Assembly: GCA_022565795.1 (NCBI GenBank)
Contig: JAIUMA010000017.1
Coordinates: forward strand, 1 to 51,668
DNA from: Balneolia bacterium
GTDB lineage: Bacteria > Bacteroidota > Rhodothermia > Balneolales > Cyclonatronaceae
Direction of reading: 5' to 3'
DNA: 51,668 nt
Shown: piece after piece, positions 17,436-26,918 of the stretch
How the letters are laid out: each line of letters begins with the position of its first letter
Numbering within the stretch: position 1 is the stretch's first letter
The notes under the pieces: generated by a model
Seen by the model: the letters and a program-made list of their open reading frames with translations, nothing else
What the model was told of the DNA's origin: nothing
The model's database searches: none
Position numbers and translations under genes: made by a program

Positions 17436-18599
17436 TTAGCTGTTAACTTTTTTCAGCATGCGGTTGATAATAGCCGGCACTTTTTCAAGCACATAATCCA
17501 TCTCTTCCATGGTGTTGTACTTGCTTAGGCTAAAACGAATCGATGACTTGGCCGTAGGAGTAACCATGCCAAGCGCCATGAGAACATGCGAAGGCTCTAT
17601 AGCGCCCGATGTGCATGCCGAGCCGTTTGATACGCAGATTCCGTCGATATCGAGATTTAGAAGGAGCATTTCACCATCGAGTGACTCATCTTCGCCAAGC
17701 GGGAAAGAGCAGTTCACAATATGTGGCACACCACGTTCCGGACAGCCGTTGAAAGCAATGAGGTGGGGGAAATGCTCATTAAGACCACCGACCAATTTTT
17801 TGCTGAGTTCTTTTACATGAGCAACGTTTTGCTCACGTTCGGTAGTAGCCAGCTCAATGGCTTTACCAAGGCCAATAATGCCGGGCACGTTAAGAGTCCC
17901 GCCACGACGACGGCGCTCCTGCGATCCGCCTTCCATCCATGATTTCCAGCGTGAACCGCCGCGAACATACATTACGCCGATTCCTTTCGGGCCATGAATT
18001 TTGTGCGCGGAAATGCTCAGGAAGTCAACCGGGGTTTTACTTACGTCAACCGGAAGCTTGCCGATGCTCTGAACGGTGTCGGAGTGAAAGGCAACGCCTT
18101 TTTCGCGACAAACTTCTGCAATCTCTTCGATTGGATTGATGGCGCCAATCTCGTTATTGACGTGCATCAGGCTCACAAGGGCCGTGTCTTCTGTAATGGC
18201 GTCTGCAACCTGTTCGGCGGTGACGTAGCCCTTGGGCTTCACGTCTAAATAGGTGGCACGAACGCCTTCACCGCGGGCATACTGAATAGGATGAAGCACC
18301 GCATGATGCTCGATGCGCGATGTAATAACATGCTTTTTGCCTGTGGCCTTTATCACACCTTTAATAACGGCATTGTTGCTTTCTGTTCCACCGCTGGTAA
18401 AAATGATCTCGGAAACTTCGGCACCGATAGCGCGGGCAACACGCTCGCGTGCCTCTTCCACGGCTACGTTGGTTTGTCGTCCCAGATTATGAATGGATGA
18501 TGCATTTCCGTAATGATCGCTCAGAAATGGGAGCATTTCATCCAGAACACGGGGGTCGAGTTTTGTTGTTGCGGCATTATCAAGGTAAACAGTCGGCAT
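17436..18599 (-). CDS. Cysteine desulfurase (IscS/NifS class I)
   Basis: Pyridoxal-phosphate enzyme that takes sulfur from cysteine, leaving alanine, and supplies it as a persulfide for Fe-S clusters, tRNA thiolation and other pathways; cytoplasmic. 387 residues. Visible are YLDNAATTKLD at the N-terminus, TSGGTESNN (68-76), the PLP lysine in SAHKIHGPKG (Lys200) and the persulfide cysteine in SNGSACTSG (Cys329). The active-site loop is of class I. No iscU, hscA or regulator adjoins it, so its acceptors are encoded elsewhere. It could serve general sulfur transfer rather than a dedicated Isc operon, and I therefore give no symbol. ATG at 18599; first gene of the unit that continues with DUF1499. 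Confidence 0.95.
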   Translation of the reverse strand: MPTVYLDNAATTKLDPRVLDEMLPFLSDHYGNASSIHNLGRQTNVAVEEARERVARAIGAEVSEIIFTSGGTESNNAVIKGVIKATGKKHVITSRIEHHAVLHPIQYARGEGVRATYLDVKPKGYVTAEQVADAITEDTALVSLMHVNNEIGAINPIEEIAEVCREKGVAFHSDTVQSIGKLPVDVSKTPVDFLSISAHKIHGPKGIGVMYVRGGSRWKSWMEGGSQERRRRGGTLNVPGIIGLGKAIELATTEREQNVAHVKELSKKLVGGLNEHFPHLIAFNGCPERGVPHIVNCSFPLGEDESLDGEMLLLNLDIDGICVSNGSACTSGAIEPSHVLMALGMVTPTAKSSIRFSLSKYNTMEEMDYVLEKVPAIINRMLKKVNS

Positions 18600-18777
18600 A
18601 AGACGCTATTTAATAATTTCGTAACGATATCTATTTTACAAGCTCAGAAGATACTGAAACTATGCTCAAATCGGAAGCTGTAATGATGTCTTGGAGCAGT
18701 CAGAATCATGCGGAACAGACTGAGCAGAAGCATGGTTTATCAGCTTATCTGTAACCTGATTTTATCCAAAGTATGAA

Positions 18778-21564
18778 ATGAAGCCCCTCGTATTAGCTGC
18801 TACTTTATTCATTTTCTCAATCCCGGTTTTAGCGACTGCCTCTTTTGCTCAGCTGAGCGATTCGGATTCAGATTCAGATCCGACTTCGCTTCACTGGCTG
18901 ATGTCTGTTCCTGTTTCCGCTGATGGTGAACAGGCTCGACCGCTTAATCAGGATCAGCGTTTGCATCCGCTGGTGCAGCGACTTCTGGGCATATCAGCTG
19001 AAAAGCTAAGTGAGCATGCACGGCTACAGGGCGTTTCGGACCAGGTTTTTGATTTGTATGTGAAGCTGTCTGAAAATATGAGCGGCCAGATGATGTCCGG
19101 CAGCTGGTTCGAAAGCGGTGATGGCCTCTATGCGGCGCGACTCACAATGGATGAACTTACCGAACTGATCACTGACGACCGCTTTCAATGGATTACGCCG
19201 GCAGGGATGTACGAACCACAGCTTAACCGGGCCCGTGCTGAAACCGGAGCAAATTTGGTTCATCAGGGATTGTGGGAATCCACACCTTTGCGTGGTGATG
19301 GCGTTTTGGTAGGTATCTTCGACAGTGGAATTGATTACCGGCACCCTGCTTTTCGCGATCCTGCAGACAGCACCCGCTCGAGAATAAAATATATTTGGGA
19401 TCAGACGCTTACACCGCAAAGCGGCGAGCAGAGTCCGCAACCTCCGTTCAACTACGGAGTACTCTACACCCGCGATGACATTGAGGCGGTTCTGGAAGGT
19501 GGGCAGCCGCTTCGCACAGCTGACCCTACAGGTCACGGCACGCACGTGGCCGGAATTGCGGCCGGCAGCGGTCCGCAGTTTACAGGTATCGCTCCGGAAG
19601 CCGATTTGGTAATTGTGAAAGGGGGCGACCAGTCGTTCAGCGGGGCCAACGTGGTTGCAGCTACGCGCTTTTTTGAATCAGTGAGCCAGATCTATCAGCG
19701 GCCGATTGTGGGAAATTACAGCATTGGGGGTCAGTTTGCCGCTCGTGACGGGACTGAGCCGACCGAGAGAGCTATGGATACTGCGGTTCAAACGCCTGGT
19801 GTAAGCATGGTTTCGGCTGCCGGAAACAGCGGTGCGCAACTACGTTTCTTTGAAGGCCGGGCGGGCTCGGATGACATCATCCTTGAAATTCCATCATACA
19901 CTCCCAGAAATGGTCCGAATAACGACCGCCTGCTGGTTGATATCTGGTTCGATTCCGACGCTCCGGCGGCGCTTGAGGTTACAAGCCCATCAGGCATAAG
20001 CAATACCTGGACGCCCGGGATGTCAGCTACCTTTGCCGATTCAACGGACGGGGTAATCACCGTCGATAACATCATACATGGAGCAAACGGGCACCGCAGA
20101 ATTGTCTTTTTTGTAGGTGATGATGTAGAGCAGTATCCGCCCGCTGAAGGCACATGGCGGCTATCCTTAATCAATACCATGGAATCTTTTAAATCGTGGA
20201 TGGTGCTCAATACAGTAGGGAACCGGACGATTTCCCAGCAGGGAGCGCGAACCGATTACACGGTTACCACACCGGGCACGGGCTTGTCTACCATCACCGC
20301 AGGAGCGTACGTGATGCAAAATAACTGGCTTGACCGAAACGGGAATTTGTTTCAGATCGACTCAAATCCGATTGAAAGCCTCGCTTTCTTCAGCGGTCTT
20401 GGCCCCACTCGTGACGGCAGGATGAAGCCCGAAATCACCTCGCCCGGAAGGTTCGTTGCGGCGGCTCGCGCCCGTGAGAGTAATTTCAACACTAATATAA
20501 CCACGCCCGGCGGAGATTATGCATGGCTTGCCGGAACCAGCATGGCCACGCCGGTAGTGACAGGAGCTGTTGCGCTGCTGCTACAGGCATTTCCTGAAGC
20601 TACCAATGAAGATATTAAACAGGCGCTGATGGAAGGTGCCAGAACGGATTCATTTACCGGAAGTGCAAACAGCAACAGCTGGGGTGCAGGAAAGCTGAAC
20701 CTGCCCGGAGCTCTCGATTATCTTGCGGGAATCAACGGTGGATCGGGCTGGGTACCGATGCATATTTATGCTAACGGGCGTGTACGGGTGTCGGGTGATA
20801 AAAGCTTTATTTTCACGGAAGAAAGAGATGTAATTGTGTATTCACTACCGGAATTTTCGGGCGTGGTAAATGGAGTTACTTTACATGCCGGTGCGATTTC
20901 CGATGTGGAAAGTCCCGGTACGCGTCTTCATCTCTATTTGGTAGAAATTGAAGGCGATAAGGTGCGCAGAGCCCTTGGTGAAAAAGCGACAATTCAGCTG
21001 GCGAATATTACGCCTCAAAACGAATTTTTCGCAGACTTTTCTGATAACGGTGTCCTGATTCCGGAAGGAATGAAAACAGGTATTTTGATACGTCTGGTGA
21101 AGACCAACGATGATTCCTCAGCTCAACTCGAGCTATTGGGCCGGGAGGTCTTTTTACCTTCAAGCGGAGCGAGTACCTGGCATTTAGATTCAGAAACGCA
21201 GCGGCTGCTTAGCAGAAACGGCGATATGATTTATGCCGATGTTTCCGTTGCACGGTTTACAGGCAGTACAGACAATCCTCCGCCCGGATTCAGCCTGCCG
21301 TTTCAGATTTCTTTGGGGAACAATTATCCCAATCCATTTAATGCCCAAACGATAATTCCGTTCGAAATTGAGCAGTCAGCTAACGTTCGCCTTGAGGTGT
21401 ATGACGTGCTTGGAAGAAGGGTGTCTGTATTGGTAAACGAAAACAGAGCTGCAGGCAGGTATGAAGTACCGTTTGATGCAAGAAGTTTAGCCTCAGGAGT
21501 TTACATCTACAGACTAACTACAGATGGTCGTGTATTTACAGAAAAAATGTTGCTTCTGAAGTAG
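18778..21564 (+). CDS. Secreted S8 serine protease with insert and T9SS type A sorting domain
   Basis: 928 residues. Signal peptide to about 24 (ATASFA-Q), then a short Ser-Asp repeat (27-34). The catalytic triad is Asp182 (VGIFDSGID), His253 (GHGTHVAGIAAG) and Ser588 (GTSMATPVVTG), with Asn350 (SAAGNSG). Between Asn and Ser lies an insert of about 135 residues (355-490) rich in beta-strands, resembling the jelly-roll insert of CspB-like subtilases. The last 80 residues form a type A sorting domain (NYPNPFNAQTIIPF...LGRRVSVLV...YIYRL...EKMLLLK), predicting T9SS export. It differs from the subtilase at 12.5 kb outside the core and tail, so they are not recent duplicates. It is followed by two DUF3857 genes on the same strand. 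Confidence 0.95.
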   Translation: MKPLVLAATLFIFSIPVLATASFAQLSDSDSDSDPTSLHWLMSVPVSADGEQARPLNQDQRLHPLVQRLLGISAEKLSEHARLQGVSDQVFDLYVKLSENMSGQMMSGSWFESGDGLYAARLTMDELTELITDDRFQWITPAGMYEPQLNRARAETGANLVHQGLWESTPLRGDGVLVGIFDSGIDYRHPAFRDPADSTRSRIKYIWDQTLTPQSGEQSPQPPFNYGVLYTRDDIEAVLEGGQPLRTADPTGHGTHVAGIAAGSGPQFTGIAPEADLVIVKGGDQSFSGANVVAATRFFESVSQIYQRPIVGNYSIGGQFAARDGTEPTERAMDTAVQTPGVSMVSAAGNSGAQLRFFEGRAGSDDIILEIPSYTPRNGPNNDRLLVDIWFDSDAPAALEVTSPSGISNTWTPGMSATFADSTDGVITVDNIIHGANGHRRIVFFVGDDVEQYPPAEGTWRLSLINTMESFKSWMVLNTVGNRTISQQGARTDYTVTTPGTGLSTITAGAYVMQNNWLDRNGNLFQIDSNPIESLAFFSGLGPTRDGRMKPEITSPGRFVAAARARESNFNTNITTPGGDYAWLAGTSMATPVVTGAVALLLQAFPEATNEDIKQALMEGARTDSFTGSANSNSWGAGKLNLPGALDYLAGINGGSGWVPMHIYANGRVRVSGDKSFIFTEERDVIVYSLPEFSGVVNGVTLHAGAISDVESPGTRLHLYLVEIEGDKVRRALGEKATIQLANITPQNEFFADFSDNGVLIPEGMKTGILIRLVKTNDDSSAQLELLGREVFLPSSGASTWHLDSETQRLLSRNGDMIYADVSVARFTGSTDNPPPGFSLPFQISLGNNYPNPFNAQTIIPFEIEQSANVRLEVYDVLGRRVSVLVNENRAAGRYEVPFDARSLASGVYIYRLTTDGRVFTEKMLLLK

Positions 21565-21645
21565 AGCAATTAAAGCTGTATTTTTTACATTAAACAGTGT
21601 TTTTAATTACTATTTTAAAAGTGTAAAAAAAATCTACAGGAGCTA

Positions 21646-23769
21646 ATGGCTCTGAAGGTTATGCATCTTAATGCTATTATCAATTTTGTCATTTTAATAA
21701 ATCTTGTGGTTATGTTCTTTATTACCCCCGGTTTCTGTTTTCAAACGATTCGTAACATTTTTCTCCTTTCACTTATAATTACTGGATTTGCCGGCGTTTC
21801 GAATGCCCAGGATACCCAGCCCTGGGGCGAAGTTAATGCCTCAATTTTTCAGAATGATAATCTGACCGACGATCCGGATGCAAGAGCTGTCATTCTCTTC
21901 GATAAAGCCGAGGTTTATTATAATGTTGATGGCAACCTCGTAATGAATCGGCATACCCGAATAAAAATTCTTGATCCGGACGGAAGCGACTATACGGATT
22001 TTGCTATCAATCACGCCAGAAGAGGCTTGTCTTCATTAAGGGCACAAACCCTTAACATGAATGTGAGCGGGCAGATTGAAGCTACACAGCTGAGATCATC
22101 AGACTTTATTGAGACTGAACTTCCGGGCAATAGACGCCGTACTACCTTTACCTATCAGCAGCTAGAGCCAGGCTCGGTTGTAGAAGTTCAGTACACCATT
22201 CGTCAGGGTGCCTTTAGCTATATTTCACCCTGGTATTTCCAGCATTCCGAGCCAATTCTTTACAGCGAACTTACCCGTTATACTCCTGAAATTATCCGCT
22301 TCATGCAGCTTACGAGAAGCAGTGCGGTGCAAAATACCGGAAATATCTTTACTCAGAACATCGGCAGCTATCCTCCGGGCTCTAATATTTTCAACGATAT
22401 TTTCTCTGGTGTGGGAGGAAATATCGAACGTGCTTCAGCAAGAAACCTGCCGGCTGTTAGGGAGGACTCTTACATCTCCTCTGTAAACAATTTCAGACTA
22501 CAGGCCATGTTTCAGCTCTATGAGCGCTATAATCCGCAGCAGAGAAGGGCAGAACGCGTACTTGAAGACTGGCAAACCTGGACAGCTTCGCTTGTAAGGG
22601 ATAATGATTTCGGGCGTCAGATTGAGCGTGCAAACCGTGCGATACGCAACAAGGTTGATGAACTTACTGACGGGCTGACTTCGGATCTGGATAAGGCTGA
22701 AGCTATGTACGATTATATCGTGAACTCTGTCTCATGGGACGGCCGGATAGGTATTTATTCTTCTGAAGGCGTTCGCAGCACTTTTAGCGAGAACACAGGT
22801 ACAGGGCCGGACATCACGCTGCTATATTTGGCTATGCTACACGAGGCCGGTATTATTTCCTACCCGATTTTGCTTTCAACGCGTGAGCGTGGATTGCTAT
22901 ACACTGATTATCCGGTAGTAGGGCAGTTTAATCACATGATTGCCTATGCTATTATAGATGGTTTTGAATATCTGATCGAGCCACTCTCTCCGCACCTTCC
23001 GTTTGGAACCCTGAGACCATCAACTCTTAACGGTCAGGGACTTCTGGTTGATCGCCGGAATCCGGGCTGGGTCGAGTTAGAGCCTAGAATGAATGAAAGT
23101 ACCCGTTCACTCGCATCGGTAGCTATCGATGAGGCCGGAAATCTTTCCGGGAGTCTGCAGCTTCGTAAGAGCGGCTACGAAGCGCTTGATACACGTATAG
23201 CACTTTCACAACGAGCTACCAGCAGCAGAGAATACTTGCTAAATGAAGTACTCAGCAGCCTGCCGGGCGCTGAAATAACCAACTACGAGATTAACAATCT
23301 GGAAGACCCCAAGAGCCCGGTCGACACCGAAGTTGAAATTACCCGTGATGGTCATGCCATGATTGCCGGCGATATGATGTATATCGAACCGTTTATGGTT
23401 AACCGCATAGACGAGAACCCGTTTACACAGGTAATTCGTGTTGCGCCGGTTGAGTTTAATTACGGCAGAGAGGAGGTTTTTAACCTCAACCTTACTATTC
23501 CAGAAGGTTATGAAATCGAAGAAGTTCCTGAAAGTGTTCAGCTGATGTTCACCGAGAGAACAAGCTACCAGCAATTGGTGCAGCCGATGGGGAATTCGAT
23601 TCAGATTACGGTGAATTTCAACATCGGGGATCGCACTATTCACCCTGATGATTATGCTTCTCTTCAGGAGTTTTACAGCGAAATCGTAGCGCTGCAGTCA
23701 TCACAAATCGTGCTGAGAAAAATCACTGATGATGCTGATGATATCATTGAAGCCGGACCACAAGATTAA
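21646..23769 (+). CDS. DUF3857 protein with degenerate transglutaminase-like domain
   Basis: 707 residues, exported. The N-terminus has two hydrophobic stretches (about 10-30 and 36-50); the signal peptide likely ends at AGVSNAQ-DTQ. ATG at 21646 has AGGAG four bases upstream; a later ATG at 21712 would give a shorter single signal. A DUF3857 beta domain (about 85-240) precedes a transglutaminase-like core (about 345-450). Where active members have GxCxD, this protein has GTGPD (385-389), so the nucleophilic cysteine is Gly387; His430 (FNHM) is kept and the acid is Glu445. It is thus likely non-catalytic, as in many Bacteroidota DUF3857 proteins. It sits 30 bp before a paralogue with the cysteine present. 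Confidence 0.88.
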   Translation: MALKVMHLNAIINFVILINLVVMFFITPGFCFQTIRNIFLLSLIITGFAGVSNAQDTQPWGEVNASIFQNDNLTDDPDARAVILFDKAEVYYNVDGNLVMNRHTRIKILDPDGSDYTDFAINHARRGLSSLRAQTLNMNVSGQIEATQLRSSDFIETELPGNRRRTTFTYQQLEPGSVVEVQYTIRQGAFSYISPWYFQHSEPILYSELTRYTPEIIRFMQLTRSSAVQNTGNIFTQNIGSYPPGSNIFNDIFSGVGGNIERASARNLPAVREDSYISSVNNFRLQAMFQLYERYNPQQRRAERVLEDWQTWTASLVRDNDFGRQIERANRAIRNKVDELTDGLTSDLDKAEAMYDYIVNSVSWDGRIGIYSSEGVRSTFSENTGTGPDITLLYLAMLHEAGIISYPILLSTRERGLLYTDYPVVGQFNHMIAYAIIDGFEYLIEPLSPHLPFGTLRPSTLNGQGLLVDRRNPGWVELEPRMNESTRSLASVAIDEAGNLSGSLQLRKSGYEALDTRIALSQRATSSREYLLNEVLSSLPGAEITNYEINNLEDPKSPVDTEVEITRDGHAMIAGDMMYIEPFMVNRIDENPFTQVIRVAPVEFNYGREEVFNLNLTIPEGYEIEEVPESVQLMFTERTSYQQLVQPMGNSIQITVNFNIGDRTIHPDDYASLQEFYSEIVALQSSQIVLRKITDDADDIIEAGPQD

Positions 23770-23799
23770 CAGGCAGGCAAAGGAATAAACGTAACTCGT

Positions 23800-25761
23800 A
23801 TGATCATCAGAAAAACTGCAGTAACTGCGTTGCTCACACTCTTTGCCCTGTCTTTTGCAAATAGCCAAGCTCAGGCTGACCGGCCGGAACTTGTAGCTTC
23901 CGGAATCAATCCGATACTTCTGCTAAACAATCCTCCGGTTGTGGTGCGTTCGTACGACCGTGAATTCACCTGGAGGAGTCCGTCGCGCGGACGCATGGAG
24001 GTGCGGAAAGTGGTTACCATCATGAACCGGGAAGGACGCGATTACGCAGCTGAGGTTATTCATTATGATTCATTTATCTCAGCCAGCAACATATCGGGCA
24101 GGATTTATGATGCCGATGGGAAACAGGTAAGGCGAATCCGAAGCCGGCATATTGAGGACTACCCATCGTATTCTGGTTTTTCGCTGGCAAGTGATTCACG
24201 CTATCAAGTCGTGGAGTTTCATCACGACAGCTATCCGTATACGTACGAGATTGAGTACAGATATGACTTCAATGGATTAATCAGCTTTCCGGCCTGGAGT
24301 CCGTTAAATGTCTATTATGCGCTGGAACAGGCAAGCTATTCAGTGGTCGTGCCGGAGAATATCGAAATAAAATACGCCGCCAGAAATCTTGATAAGAAGA
24401 CTGCTGAGCCGGAAATCGAGCAGAGCGGAAACCAGACGAGATATACATGGTTGCTTGAAAATCAGCGACGCTATAGCAGAGGACAATTTTGGCCGACATG
24501 GAATGAGCTGCGGCCGGTATTACTGGTGCAGACTTCAGAATTTGAGTTTGGAGGCTTTGCTGGCAAGCTTGATGAATGGAGCGATTTTGGCGGCTGGATT
24601 CATGAGCTTTGGGACGGCAGGGGAGATCTACCTGCTGATGTTGAACAGCGCGCGCTTGAGCTTATCGATGGCATGGAAGACCGGCATGAAATCATCCAAA
24701 CGCTCTACAGCTTTGTTCAGCAGAATACTCGATATGTTAGTATACCGCTCGGCATCGGCGGCATGCAGACGGAAACGGCCACACACACGGCCAGAACGCG
24801 GTATGGCGACTGCAAAGGACTCACCAACTATTTACGAAGCCTTCTTGCCGTTGCGGGAATAGAATCATACCCGGCTTTAATACGATCAGGCAGCCCGCAT
24901 GATGACGGCATCACCGATATTCCAAATTCCTACTTTAATCACGTTATACTTTGCGTTCCGCCCGATCCTGAAAACGGAGCCGGAGATGATGAAATGATCT
25001 GGGTGGAAGCGACCAGTAACAACTTCACTGCAGGCTATATCGGCTTCAACAATGCTGGTAAAAACGTGCTGGTCTTTGATGAAAACGGGGGTAGAATGAT
25101 GACCACTCCCGAGCTAACCGCAGCAGAAAATATTCGTTATCGCAGATCTGAGATTTCTATCGACGAGCAGGGAAATGCACATGCCAATGTAAGTACCATC
25201 TTCGGTGGGGTTCAGCATGAAAGCGTACTATTTTTGGGAGAGTCAGCCACTCCGCGCGAGCAGCGTAACTTCCTTGACAACTTTATTCAGGCCGGAGATT
25301 TTCGTGTAAACGAATATGAATTCGACAGCCTCGAACTGGAGCCGGGCAAGGCAAAGCTGGATCTCGACCTTACGCTGCCCGCTTATGCCAGAATGATGGG
25401 CAACCGTATTTTCCTGAGTCCGAACATTATGGATCACAGTAGATATCAGGTTGGCACTGAGCAGAACAGGACTGAGCCCATCAGCCTTAGATACCCGTTT
25501 ACAGACGTAGATGAAACCATCTGGCAACTGCCCGAAAACATGAGGCCGGAAGCGATGCCTGATAACATCTCGGTAAGCGTCAGCTTCGGCTCTTACGAGA
25601 TGCGTATCACACACGATGAGGAGGCGAATCAGCTTGTTGTAAATCGCACCATGGAGCTCAATCAGTCACGAATTGATGCTTCTGAGTTTGATGAGTTCAG
25701 AAACTTTATCAATCAGGCTACCAGAGCTGATGCCGCTCAGGTTGTACTTGTAAGAAACTGA
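23800..25761 (+). CDS. DUF3857 protein with transglutaminase-like cysteine-protease domain
   Basis: 653 residues. Signal peptide MIIRKTAVTALLTLFALSFA with probable cleavage near SQAQA-DRP, so periplasmic or outer-membrane facing. DUF3857 region about 50-230 (contains RKVVTIMNREGRDYA and FHHDSYPYTYEIEYRYDF). The transglutaminase-like core carries RYGDCKGLTNYL with nucleophile Cys338, His381 (FNHVIL) and Glu403 (WVEATS, where Asp is usual). A C-terminal beta region follows. The reaction may be peptide cleavage or cross-linking; no substrate is known for the family. It starts 30 bp after the stop of the cysteine-less paralogue, which makes a two-gene operon of a likely pseudo-enzyme and an active partner. 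Confidence 0.9.
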   Translation: MIIRKTAVTALLTLFALSFANSQAQADRPELVASGINPILLLNNPPVVVRSYDREFTWRSPSRGRMEVRKVVTIMNREGRDYAAEVIHYDSFISASNISGRIYDADGKQVRRIRSRHIEDYPSYSGFSLASDSRYQVVEFHHDSYPYTYEIEYRYDFNGLISFPAWSPLNVYYALEQASYSVVVPENIEIKYAARNLDKKTAEPEIEQSGNQTRYTWLLENQRRYSRGQFWPTWNELRPVLLVQTSEFEFGGFAGKLDEWSDFGGWIHELWDGRGDLPADVEQRALELIDGMEDRHEIIQTLYSFVQQNTRYVSIPLGIGGMQTETATHTARTRYGDCKGLTNYLRSLLAVAGIESYPALIRSGSPHDDGITDIPNSYFNHVILCVPPDPENGAGDDEMIWVEATSNNFTAGYIGFNNAGKNVLVFDENGGRMMTTPELTAAENIRYRRSEISIDEQGNAHANVSTIFGGVQHESVLFLGESATPREQRNFLDNFIQAGDFRVNEYEFDSLELEPGKAKLDLDLTLPAYARMMGNRIFLSPNIMDHSRYQVGTEQNRTEPISLRYPFTDVDETIWQLPENMRPEAMPDNISVSVSFGSYEMRITHDEEANQLVVNRTMELNQSRIDASEFDEFRNFINQATRADAAQVVLVRN

Positions 25762-25844
25762 ACTGTTCGCATTTTTGATATCTGCTCAGTGAAGGGTACT
25801 TTATGGTAATTAACCAGTTACTGTTTTGAAAAGGAACTCTACCA

Positions 25845-26129
25845 ATGAATATTGAGCACAAGCTATCCGGCAAAAACGGGCTTTTTTATATCAATGAATC
25901 CGGAAATCGAATTGGCGAGCTGATATACTCTCTGGAGGGAGCAGACGACAGCGTTATGCTGATAAAGCATGTAGAGGTTAAGCCCGAACTCCGAGGACAG
26001 GGCATTGGAAATAAACTTGTGAAGGAAGCAGCAGATCATTCCAGGAGAGAGGGTCTAAAAGTAAGACCGCTCTGTTATTTCGCAAGGGTAAGCATGAGAA
26101 GTGATGACTATAAGGATGTGCTTGCCTGA
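25845..26129 (+). CDS. GNAT-like N-acetyltransferase (small YjdJ-type)
   Basis: 94-residue minimal GCN5-related N-acetyltransferase of the Acetyltransf_CG type. The acetyl-CoA loop is visible as VEVKPELRGQGIGNKLVKEA (QGIGNKL), and the end KVRPLCYFARVSMRSDDYKD matches the family's conserved PLCPFA-like tail. These single-domain proteins are cytoplasmic and their acceptors are unknown. It stands 83 bp after the DUF3857 pair on the same strand, with its own likely start region (ATG preceded by aaggaactctacca). Confidence 0.9.
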   Translation: MNIEHKLSGKNGLFYINESGNRIGELIYSLEGADDSVMLIKHVEVKPELRGQGIGNKLVKEAADHSRREGLKVRPLCYFARVSMRSDDYKDVLA

Positions 26130-26392
26130 GTACACTATCCCGGCAAGATGGCATAAAATCTACGTGGATGAGCAGAGTGTTGGCTCTTTTGCGGAAATTT
26201 TCTACAGAGATTTATCAAAAAAATATATCCACAAAACTGTTGTTTAAAATCATATAGCGAAGCTTTTCGCTTGTTTGTTGATACTCCTGGGTAAGCCTCT
26301 GGAAAAAATTTTAATTAAAAAAGTGTAACAAATCCGATTCCCGTGCATCATACGTATACACAGTAAGTAACTTTAACAAAATCTCTACTACT

Positions 26393-26740
26393 ATGTATGC
26401 CTCCATAGATATACGAAATGCAAATGACGTCCTGATTCAGAACCTGAGTTCAATTAACACGGTTTCTGAGTGGGCCCAAAGATTAAGCTATACATCTGCA
26501 CGAGACTTCGAAGCAGATTACGAACTGTTCCACGGATATGGTGCCGAGACTGCTCTTGAAAGCATGAAGGTGGACATCGCCCGTGAACTGCTTGCCTATT
26601 ACGATGAGCTGACCTATGCGCAGATTGCAGCCAGAATTGGTCAGGAAAACGAGCGTACGCTCAACCAATTTATGAAGAAGCATACCGGACGTAATATCCA
26701 GTACTTCCGTGAGTCGTACCACATGAGAAAAATCGCCTGA
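26393..26740 (+). CDS. Stand-alone AraC-type helix-turn-helix protein
   Basis: 115 residues with no sensor domain. Residues 22-68 (NTVSEWAQRLSYTSARDFEA, then FHGYGAETALESMKVDIARE) fit the first helix-turn-helix of AraC proteins, and 69-112 (YYDELTYAQIAARIGQENER, TLNQFMKKHTGRNIQYFRES) fit the second, ending in the typical F-x-x-x-x-G-x-x-x-x-x-[FY]-R pattern. Full-length AraC regulators are around 290 residues, so this is a DNA-binding domain alone and may be constitutive or controlled by partner proteins. It is monocistronic, with about 260 bp upstream and a terminator downstream. The assignment is by pattern and is moderately sure. Confidence 0.7.
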   Translation: MYASIDIRNANDVLIQNLSSINTVSEWAQRLSYTSARDFEADYELFHGYGAETALESMKVDIARELLAYYDELTYAQIAARIGQENERTLNQFMKKHTGRNIQYFRESYHMRKIA

Positions 26741-26862
26741 GGCGTGTGTTAATCAAATCGGCACTCAAAATTATGTGCCTGACATATCCTGAGATATAAG
26801 GTATACGGGCAACCCCAAAACCCGTTCCCGGCATTAATAACTGTGTACTCCCAAACATAAAG

Positions 26863-26893
26863 AAGGCCGCCGGCAAGTGCCGACGGCCTTTTT
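26863..26893. terminator. Rho-independent terminator, usable from both sides
   Basis: AAGGCCGCCGGC (26863-26874) pairs with GCCGACGGCCTT (26879-26890) with one mismatch and a 4-nt loop; five T follow on the plus strand. It separates the AraC-type gene from the converging DUF4175-like gene. Confidence 0.9.
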
Positions 26894-26918
26894 AAATTCA
26901 CAGTAATGTTAACGTACT

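Noticed and set aside
17436-18599. An isc or suf operon around the cysteine desulfurase
   Set aside because: The neighbours are DUF1499, a small membrane protein and a divergent protease; no scaffold or carrier genes are present.
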